Assembly (NCBI RefSeq): GCF_004345825.1
Contig: NZ_SLXM01000002.1
Coordinates: 248,001 to 312,000, forward strand
Length of the DNA: 64,000 nt
Direction of reading: 5' to 3'
Source: Tenacibaculum skagerrakense
GTDB lineage: Bacteria > Bacteroidota > Bacteroidia > Flavobacteriales > Flavobacteriaceae
Part shown: piece by piece, positions 17,242 through 25,896 of the stretch
Position numbering within the stretch: the first letter of the stretch is position 1
Layout of the letters: each line of letters starts with the position of its first letter
Position numbers and translations under genes: made by a program
The notes under the pieces: generated by a model
Database searches by the model: none
Told to the model about the DNA's origin: nothing
Seen by the model: the letters and a program-made list of their open reading frames with translations, nothing else

Positions 17242-18234
17242 ATGAAAAAAACTTTTTCGCTTATTTTTTTATGCTGTTTTTCAGTCGTTTATTGTCAGGA
17301 TATTTTTAATTATGAAAGAGAAATTGATAATAAAGAACTCTACGATTTTAAAGAAATTGACTTTGAAAACACAAATAAAAACATAAAACTTTCAGGAACC
17401 TTAATAACACCAAAAACTGTTTTTGAAAAAATAGTAATTATAGTACCTGGAAGTGGTCGAGATACAAGACACTCTCATTTTGTATTAGCAGAAGAGCTTT
17501 TAAAAAATAATATTGCTGTTTATAGATTTGACGAACGTGGAGTTGGGAAATCTCAAGGTGATTATACTGAGTTAGCGGGTGACTTGTCAATGGATTTAAG
17601 CTACGCAATAAAGAAATTACAAAAACAATTTCACAATAAAAAACTTGGAATAATAGGACATAGCCTTGGTGGAATTGCGACTCTAAAGGTTATTAATAAT
17701 GATTTAGATTTTGTTGTTTTAATTGAAACACCAATTGTAAAAAATGGAGCTTTTCTAGTTAACCAATTTGAAAATAATTATGAAAATAGTATCCCAGAAG
17801 CAATGCGAAAGGGAAAAACCAAAACAGAAATCACGTCATTTTTGAAAGGATATATCGACGTAATAAGTAAAAGCACACCTAATTCTACTAAAAAAGAAGT
17901 AAAAGAATATATTAAAGAAAAAGGGTTTAAAAAGAGATTTATCGTATTGTTAGATGACACTTTTTTAGTAGAAATGGCAAGAACTAATTTAGAAGATAGG
18001 GTAAAGAGTCTTTCTATAGAAACTCTATATCTTACAGGAACAAAAGATAAAATCATCAATCACAAGCAAGAAGTCGATTTATTAAAATCTTTTAAAAATC
18101 CAACTATTGAAATAGTGGAGTTTGATGGTCTAAATCATTATTTAACTGATAGAAATGGTAAAATTGGCTCGTCACTTTATGAAATGGATAAAGAACCGCT
18201 AAATAAGATTATTAATTGGGTAATGGAAAAATAA
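17242..18234 (+). CDS. secreted alpha/beta hydrolase
   Basis: About 330 residues. The start at 17242 gives a normal signal peptide, MKKTFSLIFLCCFSVVYCQ. An in-frame ATG at 17227 would add MLLII and spoil the signal, although the upstream leader aligns to that ATG. The hydrolase core shows IIVPGSGRD (oxyanion region), YRFDERGVGKS, nucleophile GHSLGG, acid Asp in LTGTKDKI and His in GLNHYL. The closest general class is the secreted esterase/dienelactone-hydrolase-like family; the substrate is unknown. It is the third unit of the accessory stretch and is followed by a nested-hairpin spacer. Confidence 0.82.
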   Translation: MKKTFSLIFLCCFSVVYCQDIFNYEREIDNKELYDFKEIDFENTNKNIKLSGTLITPKTVFEKIVIIVPGSGRDTRHSHFVLAEELLKNNIAVYRFDERGVGKSQGDYTELAGDLSMDLSYAIKKLQKQFHNKKLGIIGHSLGGIATLKVINNDLDFVVLIETPIVKNGAFLVNQFENNYENSIPEAMRKGKTKTEITSFLKGYIDVISKSTPNSTKKEVKEYIKEKGFKKRFIVLLDDTFLVEMARTNLEDRVKSLSIETLYLTGTKDKIINHKQEVDLLKSFKNPTIEIVEFDGLNHYLTDRNGKIGSSLYEMDKEPLNKIINWVMEK

Positions 18235-18244
18235 CTGTGAGTAC

Positions 18245-18263
18245 CAATGGTTATAATCCATTG
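18245..18263 (+). terminator. short hairpin after the hydrolase
   Basis: CAATGG / CCATTG with a 7-base loop, 11 bases after the stop. There is no long T tract, so termination would be weak. Confidence 0.35.
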
Positions 18264-18304
18264 TGGGTTTTAGACTAAACCAACAAGTTTCCATACTTTT
18301 ACTT

Positions 18305-18362
18305 GGCTTGATTCCTACTTCGGAAAATCCTGCGAATTTTTTTCCACAACGGAATCATAGCC
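18305..18362. repeat. nested imperfect palindrome, attC-like
   Basis: Outer arms GGCTTGATTCC and GGAATCATAGCC pair with one extrahelical base. An inner stem GGAAAA / TTTTCC lies between them. The nested fold with a bulged base is what integron attC sites look like as single strands. It lies directly between two genes of the accessory region. Confidence 0.4.
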
Positions 18363-18388
18363 GAGACTGTTCTAAAACATTTGATGAA

Positions 18389-18919
18389 ATGAATCGTATC
18401 CTACAAATTTTAGGGATTTTGATATTTCTGATTAGTTGTAAATCATCAGAAATCGGACAGCAATCGGAATTTAAAATCGAAAATGACTCTATAAATCTTT
18501 ATGCTTTTATCGGAGAAAAAATAGCTGTAATTGAATTTGACCCAAATGAAAACAACACTCGAATTAAAATCGACTCAATAACTGGAGATACAATTCGGAG
18601 AATGAGTTACATGATGGATAACGGATTCAGGAATAAATATAAAGTTGTGAGAAATATATTTAACGACTTGAAAACAGACACGATTGAATTTGTTGCTTAT
18701 GACCATTATGGACGTCCAGGATTTGAAAATTATGAAAACGTGATTCTGTACATTTCCTTGAATAAAGAAAAAGGTTATTTCTATCATCAGAAATATCAAT
18801 ATGACGTAGTAGAAAAGACAAAAAAAGGAACTTGGAAAGGATTACATGGAGAAAGCATTGAAAATTTATTTAACAAAAAGAAAAAAGGAGTGCTAACTGC
18901 TCGCGGATTATTTGATTAA
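18389..18919 (+). CDS. small lipoprotein of unknown function
   Basis: 176 residues from ATG 18389, giving MNRILQILGILIFLISCKSS, a clear lipoprotein signal with Cys17. An open frame continues upstream to an ATG at 18263, but that stretch is the palindromic spacer, has no protein-like composition and would put the signal peptide inside the protein, so the later start is chosen. The mature part is probably beta-rich, with YVAxDHYGRPGFE-like motifs, and ends GVLTARGLFD. I do not recognise the family. Confidence 0.7.
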   Translation: MNRILQILGILIFLISCKSSEIGQQSEFKIENDSINLYAFIGEKIAVIEFDPNENNTRIKIDSITGDTIRRMSYMMDNGFRNKYKVVRNIFNDLKTDTIEFVAYDHYGRPGFENYENVILYISLNKEKGYFYHQKYQYDVVEKTKKGTWKGLHGESIENLFNKKKKGVLTARGLFD

Positions 18920-18954
18920 TAAAAAACGTATATATTAAGCTGAAGGCTAAAACC

Positions 18955-19006
18955 ATTTGTTCTCTATTTGTTCTTTATTTGTTCTTTATTTGTTCTTTAT
19001 TTGTTC
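18955..19006. repeat. 11-bp tandem repeat, nearly five copies
   Basis: Unit ATTTGTTCTTT repeated at 18955, 18966, 18977, 18988 and 18999 (last copy partial; the first ends TCT). The 11-bp period is about one helical turn. The block lies between the 7-bp inverted repeats GGCTAAA (18945-18951) and TTTAGCC (19011-19017). Confidence 0.9.
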
Positions 19007-19051
19007 ACGATTTAGCCAAATACAAACAAAAATAAACGATTGTAAATAAAT

Positions 19052-19077
19052 AAACCCGCTAGTTAACTAGCGGGTTT
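19052..19077. terminator. bidirectional terminator between lipoprotein gene and yebC
   Basis: Palindrome AAACCCGC...GCGGGTTT with 13-bp arms (centre GTTAAC), 26 bases after the end of yebC. The minus strand continues into a T-rich stretch (ATTTATTTAC). Confidence 0.75.
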
Positions 19078-19103
19078 GTCTTGAAAATATATATTTTCTT
19101 TAA

Positions 19104-19826
19104 TTACATCTCCATCGAGTGGTAGACCTGATTTACATCATCATCTTCTTCTAAACGTTCTAAAAGCTTTTCTACTTCCTCTTGTTGTTCTGGTTCAAGT
19201 TTTGTCGTTGTAGTAGGAATTCTCTCAAATTCTGAAGAAATAATTTCAATATTATTTTCTTCTAAATATCCTTGAATAGCACCAAATTTTTCAAACGGAG
19301 CGTACAACATAATCGTGTTATCTTCTTCGTCAGTAAAAACTTCTTCCACTTCAAAATCAATCATTTCCATTTCAAACTCCTCTAAATCCATTCCTAAAGA
19401 CTCTTCATTAACCTTGAAGTTTACTACATGATCAAACATAAAAACTACCGATCCTGAAGTTCCTAAGTTACCATTACATTTGTTAAAGGCAGCTCTAACG
19501 TTTGCTACGGTTCTGTTGTTGTTATTTGTAGCCGTTTCTACTACAACAGCAATTCCATGAGGAGCATATCCTTCAAATAAAACTTCTTTATAGTTTGCTG
19601 TATCTTTATCAGATGCTTTTTTAATTGCACGTGCAACATTGTCCTTTGGCATGTTTGCTGCCTTAGCATTTTGTATAACAACCCTTAAACGAGAATTTGT
19701 TTCAGGATTTGGTCCGCCTTCTTTTACAGCCATAACTATTTCTTTACCAATTCTGGTAAAGGTTTTAGCCATAGCAGACCAACGTTTCATCTTTCTTGCT
19801 TTTCTAAATTCAAATGCTCTTCCCAT
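19104..19826 (-). CDS. yebC: YebC/PmpR-family protein
   Basis: 240 residues. The opening MGRAFEFRKARKMKRWSAMAK, then FTRIGKEIVMAVKEGGPNPETN and NMPKDNVARAIKKA, are YebC hallmarks. The middle carries YEGYAPHGIAVVVE-like and NRTVANVRAAFNKCNGNLGTSGSV segments, and an acidic C-terminus follows. Homologues act as transcriptional regulators or in translation of proline-rich stretches. It is monocistronic with its own terminator, and the accessory region ends at this gene. Confidence 0.95.
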   Translation of the reverse strand: MGRAFEFRKARKMKRWSAMAKTFTRIGKEIVMAVKEGGPNPETNSRLRVVIQNAKAANMPKDNVARAIKKASDKDTANYKEVLFEGYAPHGIAVVVETATNNNNRTVANVRAAFNKCNGNLGTSGSVVFMFDHVVNFKVNEESLGMDLEEFEMEMIDFEVEEVFTDEEDNTIMLYAPFEKFGAIQGYLEENNIEIISSEFERIPTTTTKLEPEQQEEVEKLLERLEEDDDVNQVYHSMEM

Positions 19827-19928
19827 TTCTTAAAAATTACGATTAGCAAATGTAAAAAAATCGATGTATTTATAAAAAAGAAACTATATCAATAAAGAAG
19901 GAGTTTTGTGTATCAATAGAATCTTGAG

Positions 19929-20237
19929 TTATTCTACCTGTGGCTGAATTCCACAAGCAAGAGAAATTTCCAATTGTTTTGCTAAGCCTTCTGTAGTTTC
20001 TGTTTCACAAATTGTAAGCTCTTTAGCGGTAGTTTCTACAGCGCAAGTACAATTTTCTAAAGAATTATCTGTTTCTATGCAAGCCTCTATAGCGGCATTT
20101 ATAACTTCTTCTGTCCATTTTTTATTGCAGTTATCATTTTTAAAGTCATTGTTATTGCTTGTTTCGTTACTATTTGAACATGATGCGCTGCAAATTAGTA
20201 TGATTATAGCTATGGCTACATTTGATAGATTTTTCAT
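19929..20237 (-). CDS. small Cys-containing lipoprotein
   Basis: 102 residues. Lipoprotein signal with lipobox SASC (Cys20). The mature part has six further Cys: one at NCNKKW, one at EACIE, two in ENCTCA, one at TICET and one in LACGI, spaced like a small helical disulfide-bonded domain. It starts three bases before the stop of the upstream OmpA gene on the minus strand and is probably co-transcribed with it. Function unknown. Confidence 0.7.
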   Translation of the reverse strand: MKNLSNVAIAIIILICSASCSNSNETSNNNDFKNDNCNKKWTEEVINAAIEACIETDNSLENCTCAVETTAKELTICETETTEGLAKQLEISLACGIQPQVE

Positions 20238-20240
20238 GTG

Positions 20241-21473
20241 CTATTTTTTTATAAATTCTACTCTTCTGTTGGTTGTTTTTTCTAGTTCGGTGGTGTTTTT
20301 ATTTAAAGGTTCTGATTCACCTTTACCAGAGATGCTTAAACGATCTTTTGATATTCCTTTTTCTATGATTAAATCTTTTACAGCCTGAGCTCTTTTAAAA
20401 GAAAGCTCTAAATTGCTTTTTTCGTCACCATCAGAATCTGTGTGTCCTATTATTTCAAAATTCCAATCTGATTGCTCTTGCATAATAGCAACTATCTTAT
20501 TGATAATTCCCATAGATTGAGGTTTAATAACAGCTTTACCAGAATCAAATAAAATTCCATTAGTAACGTATTTGCCTTTAGAAATAATTTGCTTATACAT
20601 TTGACCACCACCATGTGCAATACGAATATTTTTTATAGCAACTTTATGATCTTTTTCATAAGAATTCATTTGAATTGCAAACTTTTCAATAGGTAATTTA
20701 TAGTTTGGAAGATTAGATATTCGATGACCATCGTAATAGATTTTCATTTTACCCTTGTAATATGAAATAGATATACGATGCCAACTATTATTTTCCCCAA
20801 CAGGAACAGTTTCAAAGTCAAAATCTTTATTATTATCTTTTACAGTTCCTGAAATACCATCTTTTCCTGCATTAATTTTTATATCGCTAATACCAATATA
20901 AAAACTCTCTTTTCTAAAAGATATATTATAATCAGTGCTAGGACCATATTTAGGATAAGAATTTACGTAAATATCAAATTCTATGGTGAACTCATCTGAT
21001 AGATAATTGGGAGAATCAAAAAGAGGAGTAATTCTGTTGTAATCCTCACTTGTAGCGTAAATTACTTTGTCGTTACCTAATTTTGCAATTTCAACACCAC
21101 CTCTTAGTAAATCCCACTTGGAAGGAAATTCACCAACTTCCTCATATTTTTGATTGTCAAGAAAAATTATTTTTTCACCAGGAATAAATTTAAAATTTCT
21201 ATATACTTCAGTAGCGTTCTTGTCTTCAATCTTTGTTTCGCTTGAATTTTCTTTAGGGCTCTTAGGGCTTTTATTTTTAGAAGTGTCTTGGTCTTCTTTC
21301 TTTTTTTCTTCCTCTTTTTTGCTTAAAACTTCATCAATCTTCTCGTCTGTTTTTTTAGAAACTACTTCTTCAGCTTTTTTCTTTATTTTTTTCCAGAATT
21401 GACCTTCGGCGTTGTTTGTAAATGCGAAAAAAAAGGTACAAGAAATTATAAGAATCTTTGGAGTTCTATTCAT
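20241..21473 (-). CDS. OmpA-family outer-membrane protein
   Basis: 410 residues. A signal peptide (about 1-25, ending AEGQ) is followed by a Lys/Glu-rich stretch (about 26-75), then a central beta domain resembling a laminin-G/concanavalin-like fold (FTIEFDIYVNSYP, WHRISISYYKGKMKIYYDG), and a C-terminal OmpA domain with GHTDSDGDEKSNLELSFKRA and NRRVEF. The OmpA part binds peptidoglycan in known members. The downstream lipoprotein gene follows three bases later. The low-complexity basic/acidic linker probably spans the periplasm or reaches the wall. Confidence 0.85.
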   Translation of the reverse strand: MNRTPKILIISCTFFFAFTNNAEGQFWKKIKKKAEEVVSKKTDEKIDEVLSKKEEEKKKEDQDTSKNKSPKSPKENSSETKIEDKNATEVYRNFKFIPGEKIIFLDNQKYEEVGEFPSKWDLLRGGVEIAKLGNDKVIYATSEDYNRITPLFDSPNYLSDEFTIEFDIYVNSYPKYGPSTDYNISFRKESFYIGISDIKINAGKDGISGTVKDNNKDFDFETVPVGENNSWHRISISYYKGKMKIYYDGHRISNLPNYKLPIEKFAIQMNSYEKDHKVAIKNIRIAHGGGQMYKQIISKGKYVTNGILFDSGKAVIKPQSMGIINKIVAIMQEQSDWNFEIIGHTDSDGDEKSNLELSFKRAQAVKDLIIEKGISKDRLSISGKGESEPLNKNTTELEKTTNRRVEFIKK

Positions 21474-21632
21474 AGTTGCTTGTTTATTTAATTAATTCTT
21501 TGAGTAGAGAATTAATTAGGTTTTTAGATTTGATATACTACAAATAGAAGCATTTCTAGATTTAGGAAAACAGGTTTATTGAATTGTAAGAAGTTTGTCT
21601 TGAATTTGATGTGTTTTTTTTTGAGAAAACAG

Positions 21633-22367
21633 TTAGAGTTTTTTTAAAGCCTGAATTAATAGTTCTTTTTTAGTTTTAGAAACAGGTAAAATGGCTCCAT
21701 TAGATAAAAGTATTTCTTCATTTTTCTTGTGAAATTTCTCAGCATATTGAATGTTAATTAAATATCGTTGATGTATTCTTATGAAAGCATACGAAGAGAG
21801 TTTTTCATCAAAAGATTTTAAAGATTTAGAAACCACTATTTCCTCTTTGTTTTTTAACGTAAAAATAGTGTAACTGTTTTCAGATGAAGCGTAAATAATG
21901 TTTTCAATAGGAACAACATGTAAGTTTTCTATATCTGATAAAACAATTTTTTTGTTTTGAGAATTATAGTTATGTAAAAAAGTATTTAGTTTTTCTTTTT
22001 GGTCGTTGCTAATTTTACTATCAATTACTTTATTAATTGCTTTACATATTTCTGTAGGAGTAAATGGTTTCAAAATAAAATCTAAAGCACTAAACTTAAA
22101 AGCTTCAATGGCATATTTGCTGTAAGATGTGATAAAGATTATTTTAAAATCGGGATTAGGAAATTGTTTAAGAATAGAAAAACCTTCTCCGTCTTCAAGA
22201 TTAACATCTAAGAGAATAAAATCAGGATTATTTTTTTTAATAAGTGTTATTCCTTTTTTTACTGAAGAAGCTGTGTCTAGAACTTTAATTGAAGAAAAGT
22301 TATTTCTAATAATGTCAAGTAGCATAGACACTGTATTTCTATTGTCTTCAATAATTAAACAATTCAT
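21633..22367 (-). CDS. LytTR-family response regulator
   Basis: 244 residues. The receiver domain has the acidic pair ED (7-8), phospho-acceptor Asp54 (FILLDVNL) and Lys100 (ILKPF). The C-terminal half (about 145-240) is a LytTR DNA-binding domain with FIRIHQRYLIN. Its start overlaps the stop of the histidine kinase, so the two are translationally coupled. The target genes are unknown; no direct-repeat site was identified nearby. Confidence 0.9.
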   Translation of the reverse strand: MNCLIIEDNRNTVSMLLDIIRNNFSSIKVLDTASSVKKGITLIKKNNPDFILLDVNLEDGEGFSILKQFPNPDFKIIFITSYSKYAIEAFKFSALDFILKPFTPTEICKAINKVIDSKISNDQKEKLNTFLHNYNSQNKKIVLSDIENLHVVPIENIIYASSENSYTIFTLKNKEEIVVSKSLKSFDEKLSSYAFIRIHQRYLINIQYAEKFHKKNEEILLSNGAILPVSKTKKELLIQALKKL

Positions 22368-24190
22368 TAGTAGCTTTTCTTAGGAAGTGTTAAAGATACT
22401 CTGGTTCCATTAGTGTTAGATTGAATATCAAGCTGAATTTTGTAGTTATAAGTGTTTTGTAAGTTTTTTATACGTTCATTTATAACCTCTGTACTTGAAT
22501 GTTTTTCTAATAAATGATTGTTGGTTTTGTTTTTCATTCCTTTTCCGTTATCGGAAATAATAACTCTTATAGAATCGATATTATTGTAATAGTTTACAGA
22601 AATTTTTCCGTTTTCAACAGTTTTAATTCCGTGTTGTAATGCATTTTCTATAAAAGGTTGAATAAGCATTGGAGGAACTAAGTAATCCAAAATGTCGTTG
22701 CTAGTTTCAATAGAGAATTCCACATTATTTTGAAAGTTGCTTTTTTGTAAATGTAAATATGCTTTCATAGCTAGAAAATCTTCCTCTATTGTAATAAAGT
22801 CTTTTGATGAGTTTTCAAAAATAGAACGCATTAATTTACTGTAATTAGATAAATAATCTAAAGATGCTTTATTCTCGTTGTTATAAATAAATGTTTGGAT
22901 ATTATTTAAAGAATGAAACAGAAAGTGAGGGTTTAATTGTGTTTGAAGGAGTTTGTTTTGTAAAGAAGCTTTTTGTAGGGATTGTTTAGTTTTTTGGTTT
23001 TTAAACCATAAGAATAAAAGAGTACCTAGTAAGAAAAAAGTAATAATACCTCCAAATAAAAGGTTTGTTTGATTTTTTATTTTGCTAGATTGAAGTTCGC
23101 TTTTAGCATTTAACAAATTAATTTGCTGTTCTTTTTTATCAGATTCGTATTTCGCAGTTATTTCTGTAATTTTTTCTTTTTCTTTTTTTGCGTGTAGAGA
23201 ATCATTAATTTCTTCTTTTAATTCAGAAAAATATAAAGCGCTTTTAAAATCTTTTAATCCAGTATAGGCTTTTTTATAATTATTGTATATATAACTCTTT
23301 AATATGCCGTTTGATTTTGGTAAAGCACTGTCTAAATATTGTATAGCTTCTCTATAGTCTTTTTTTAGTATATAAGTATGAGCAATGTTGTTATAAGTAA
23401 AAGAGAGGTTTTTATTGGTCGTTTTTTTCTTTAATTCAAGACTTAATTTACCATAATATAAACCTTTGGCATAGTTTGTTTCTATGTCTGAATAATATAA
23501 AGACAGGTTTGAGTAGATAATGCCTAAAATACCATCAACATTATGTTTTTTTGCTAAATTTTCTGCTTCTAGAGATGTTTTTTTAAATTTAGAATATTCT
23601 TGATTTTCACGATAAATATTTGCAAGATTTGAAAGTACTTGAAGTTTTAGCAACTCATTATTTTCTGCTAAAATTACTACCTTTTCAAAATAACTCTCAG
23701 CTTTTTTGTGGTTTTTAAGTTGTGCGTTAATAACACCAATGTTAGAATAGGTATTTAAAAGTAATTGTTGTTTTTTTGATTCCTCTGTTAAAGTAGCAGC
23801 TTTTATGTATAATTCTAGCGCTTTTTCTAAGTCACGCTTTTTATAAGATATGGTAGCTAAATTATGCCATATTTGTCCTTCTATGTGTGGAGGTAGGTTT
23901 TTAGAAAGTTCAGAAGTTAAAATAGAATCTGCCTTGCTGAAATCATTTTTAAAGATGTAAACACTACTTTTTTGAGTTAAAGCTTTAGAAATTAAAGTGT
24001 CTAAGTTAGTTTTTGTAGCTAAAGACAGTGCTCTTTCGGAATAGATAAAAGCACTGTCTAAATCTTTTAAAAGATAATTTTTAGATATTTTGATGTAATT
24101 ATCAATTTGGTTAAGATCATTCTCTTGTCCATATAAATTGGTAATAAATACAAAACTTAAGATTGTAAAAATCTTTCTTTTAAAATTCAT
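22367..24190 (-). CDS. LytS-like sensor histidine kinase with TPR sensor region
   Basis: 607 residues: signal peptide (about 1-21), a periplasmic TPR array (about 30-320), a coiled coil, one transmembrane helix (377-396) and a His_kinase domain with His422 in LNPHFLFHSLNNIQ, then an ATPase domain with PPMLIQPFIENALQHG and ISDNGKGM. TPR-plus-His_kinase proteins paired with LytTR regulators are frequent in Bacteroidota. The start is three bases after the stop of the carboxylase gene, so all three may be in one transcript. Confidence 0.9.
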   Translation of the reverse strand: MNFKRKIFTILSFVFITNLYGQENDLNQIDNYIKISKNYLLKDLDSAFIYSERALSLATKTNLDTLISKALTQKSSVYIFKNDFSKADSILTSELSKNLPPHIEGQIWHNLATISYKKRDLEKALELYIKAATLTEESKKQQLLLNTYSNIGVINAQLKNHKKAESYFEKVVILAENNELLKLQVLSNLANIYRENQEYSKFKKTSLEAENLAKKHNVDGILGIIYSNLSLYYSDIETNYAKGLYYGKLSLELKKKTTNKNLSFTYNNIAHTYILKKDYREAIQYLDSALPKSNGILKSYIYNNYKKAYTGLKDFKSALYFSELKEEINDSLHAKKEKEKITEITAKYESDKKEQQINLLNAKSELQSSKIKNQTNLLFGGIITFFLLGTLLFLWFKNQKTKQSLQKASLQNKLLQTQLNPHFLFHSLNNIQTFIYNNENKASLDYLSNYSKLMRSIFENSSKDFITIEEDFLAMKAYLHLQKSNFQNNVEFSIETSNDILDYLVPPMLIQPFIENALQHGIKTVENGKISVNYYNNIDSIRVIISDNGKGMKNKTNNHLLEKHSSTEVINERIKNLQNTYNYKIQLDIQSNTNGTRVSLTLPKKSY

Positions 24191-24193
24191 TTT

Positions 24194-25837
24194 TTAAACT
24201 TGAATAACTCCCAAATTAAAAGGCTTTTCAATTGGCGCATGATTCGCGGCATCAATACCCATAGAAATCCACTTTCTAGTTTCTAACGGATTAATAACAG
24301 CATCTGTCCAAATTCTAGCTGCTGCGTAATACGGAGAAATTTGCTCGTCGTATCTTGATTTAATTTTATTGAATAATTCTTCTTCTTTTTCTTTAGTGAT
24401 TTCTTCGCCTTTTTTCTTTAAAGCGGCAGTTTCTATTTGTAATAACACTTTTGCAGCAGAATTTCCACTCATTACTGCTAATTCAGCACTTGGCCAAGCA
24501 GCAATTAATCTTGGGTCATATGCTTTTCCACACATTGCATAATTTCCTGCTCCGTATGAGTTACCTACAACAATGGTAAATTTTGGAACCACAGAATTAC
24601 TAACCGCATTTACCATTTTAGCACCGTCTTTAATAATTCCACCGTGTTCAGATTTACTTCCTACCATAAATCCAGTAACATCTTGTAAAAATACTAGAGG
24701 AATTTTTTTCTGATTACAATTAGCAATAAAGCGAGTAGCCTTATCAGCAGAATCAGAATAAATTACACCACCAAATTGCATTTCGCTAGGTTTGGTTTTA
24801 GCACCTTTAGATTTTACAATTTTTCGTTGGTTGGCAACAATACCAACAGCCCAACCATCTATGCGAGCATAACCAGTAATAATGGTTTGTCCGTATCCTG
24901 CTTTATACTCGTCAAATTCAGAATTGTCAACCAAGCGCTCTATGATTTCCATCATATCATATTGTTCACTGCGCGCTTTTGGTAAAATTCCAAAGATTTC
25001 GTTTTCGTCTTTTGCTGGTGATTTGCTTTCGGTTCTGTTATAACCCGCTTTTTCAAAATCACCAATCTTATCCATTACGTTTTTGATTCTATCTAAAGCA
25101 TCTTTATCGTCTTTAGCTTTGTAGTCGGTAACTCCAGAGATTTCACAGTGTGTAGTTGCACCACCCAAAGTTTCGTTGTCAATAGATTCACCAATAGCTG
25201 CCTTAACTAAATAACTTCCCGCTAAAAATATACTTCCAGTTTTGTCAACAATTAAAGCTTCATCACTCATAATTGGTAAATAAGCTCCACCTGCAACACA
25301 ACTTCCCATAACAGCTGCAATTTGCGTAATTCCCATGCTGCTCATCACTGCATTGTTTCTGAAAATACGTCCAAAATGTTCCTTGTCTGGGAAAATTTCA
25401 TCTTGCATTGGTAAATACACACCAGCAGAATCCACTAAATAGATAATTGGTAGTCTGTTTTCTATGGCAATTTCTTGAGCTCTTAAGTTCTTTTTTCCAG
25501 TAATAGGAAACCAAGCTCCAGCTTTTACAGTGGCATCATTAGCAACAACAATACATTGTTTACCTTTTACATATCCAATTTTAACAACTACACCACCAGA
25601 AGGACATCCGCCGTGTTCTTTGTACATTCCTTCACCTGCAAAAGCCCCAATTTCAATAGAGTCAGTATCCTTGTCTAGTAAGTAATCGATACGTTCTCTA
25701 GCGGTCAATTTGCCTTTTTCATGATGCTTTTGAATTCTCTTTTCTCCTCCTCCTAATTTTATTTTGGCTAAACGTTGTTTTAAATCCGAAGCTAATAGTT
25801 TATTATGATCCTCGTTTTTATTGAAGTTAATGTCCAT
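24194..25837 (-). CDS. acyl-CoA carboxylase beta subunit (carboxyltransferase)
   Basis: 547 residues, cytoplasmic carboxyltransferase of the propionyl-/methylcrotonyl-CoA carboxylase family. Motifs: LGGGEKRIQKHHEKGKLTARER, the oxyanion-type SGGVVVKIGYV and MGSCVAGGAYLP, and in the second half VTGFMVG, GNSYGAGNYAMCG and AELAVMSG. The biotin carboxylase/carrier subunit is not in the window, so substrate is not settled; the sequence style (KHFGRIFRNNAVMSS) fits methylcrotonyl-like enzymes of leucine breakdown. A short gap separates it from the upstream regulator gene. Confidence 0.85.
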   Translation of the reverse strand: MDINFNKNEDHNKLLASDLKQRLAKIKLGGGEKRIQKHHEKGKLTARERIDYLLDKDTDSIEIGAFAGEGMYKEHGGCPSGGVVVKIGYVKGKQCIVVANDATVKAGAWFPITGKKNLRAQEIAIENRLPIIYLVDSAGVYLPMQDEIFPDKEHFGRIFRNNAVMSSMGITQIAAVMGSCVAGGAYLPIMSDEALIVDKTGSIFLAGSYLVKAAIGESIDNETLGGATTHCEISGVTDYKAKDDKDALDRIKNVMDKIGDFEKAGYNRTESKSPAKDENEIFGILPKARSEQYDMMEIIERLVDNSEFDEYKAGYGQTIITGYARIDGWAVGIVANQRKIVKSKGAKTKPSEMQFGGVIYSDSADKATRFIANCNQKKIPLVFLQDVTGFMVGSKSEHGGIIKDGAKMVNAVSNSVVPKFTIVVGNSYGAGNYAMCGKAYDPRLIAAWPSAELAVMSGNSAAKVLLQIETAALKKKGEEITKEKEEELFNKIKSRYDEQISPYYAAARIWTDAVINPLETRKWISMGIDAANHAPIEKPFNLGVIQV

Positions 25838-25896
25838 AGATATTTGTTTGTTTGCGAGTGCTAAAATAAGAAAATAGGAGCATACTTCAAGGTCTA

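Noticed and set aside
18263..18388. Longer N-terminus for the 18389 lipoprotein
   Set aside because: This stretch is a palindromic spacer, and including it would place the lipoprotein signal inside the protein.
18955..19006. CRISPR array
   Set aside because: An 11-bp tandem repeat with no spacers and no cas genes in the window.
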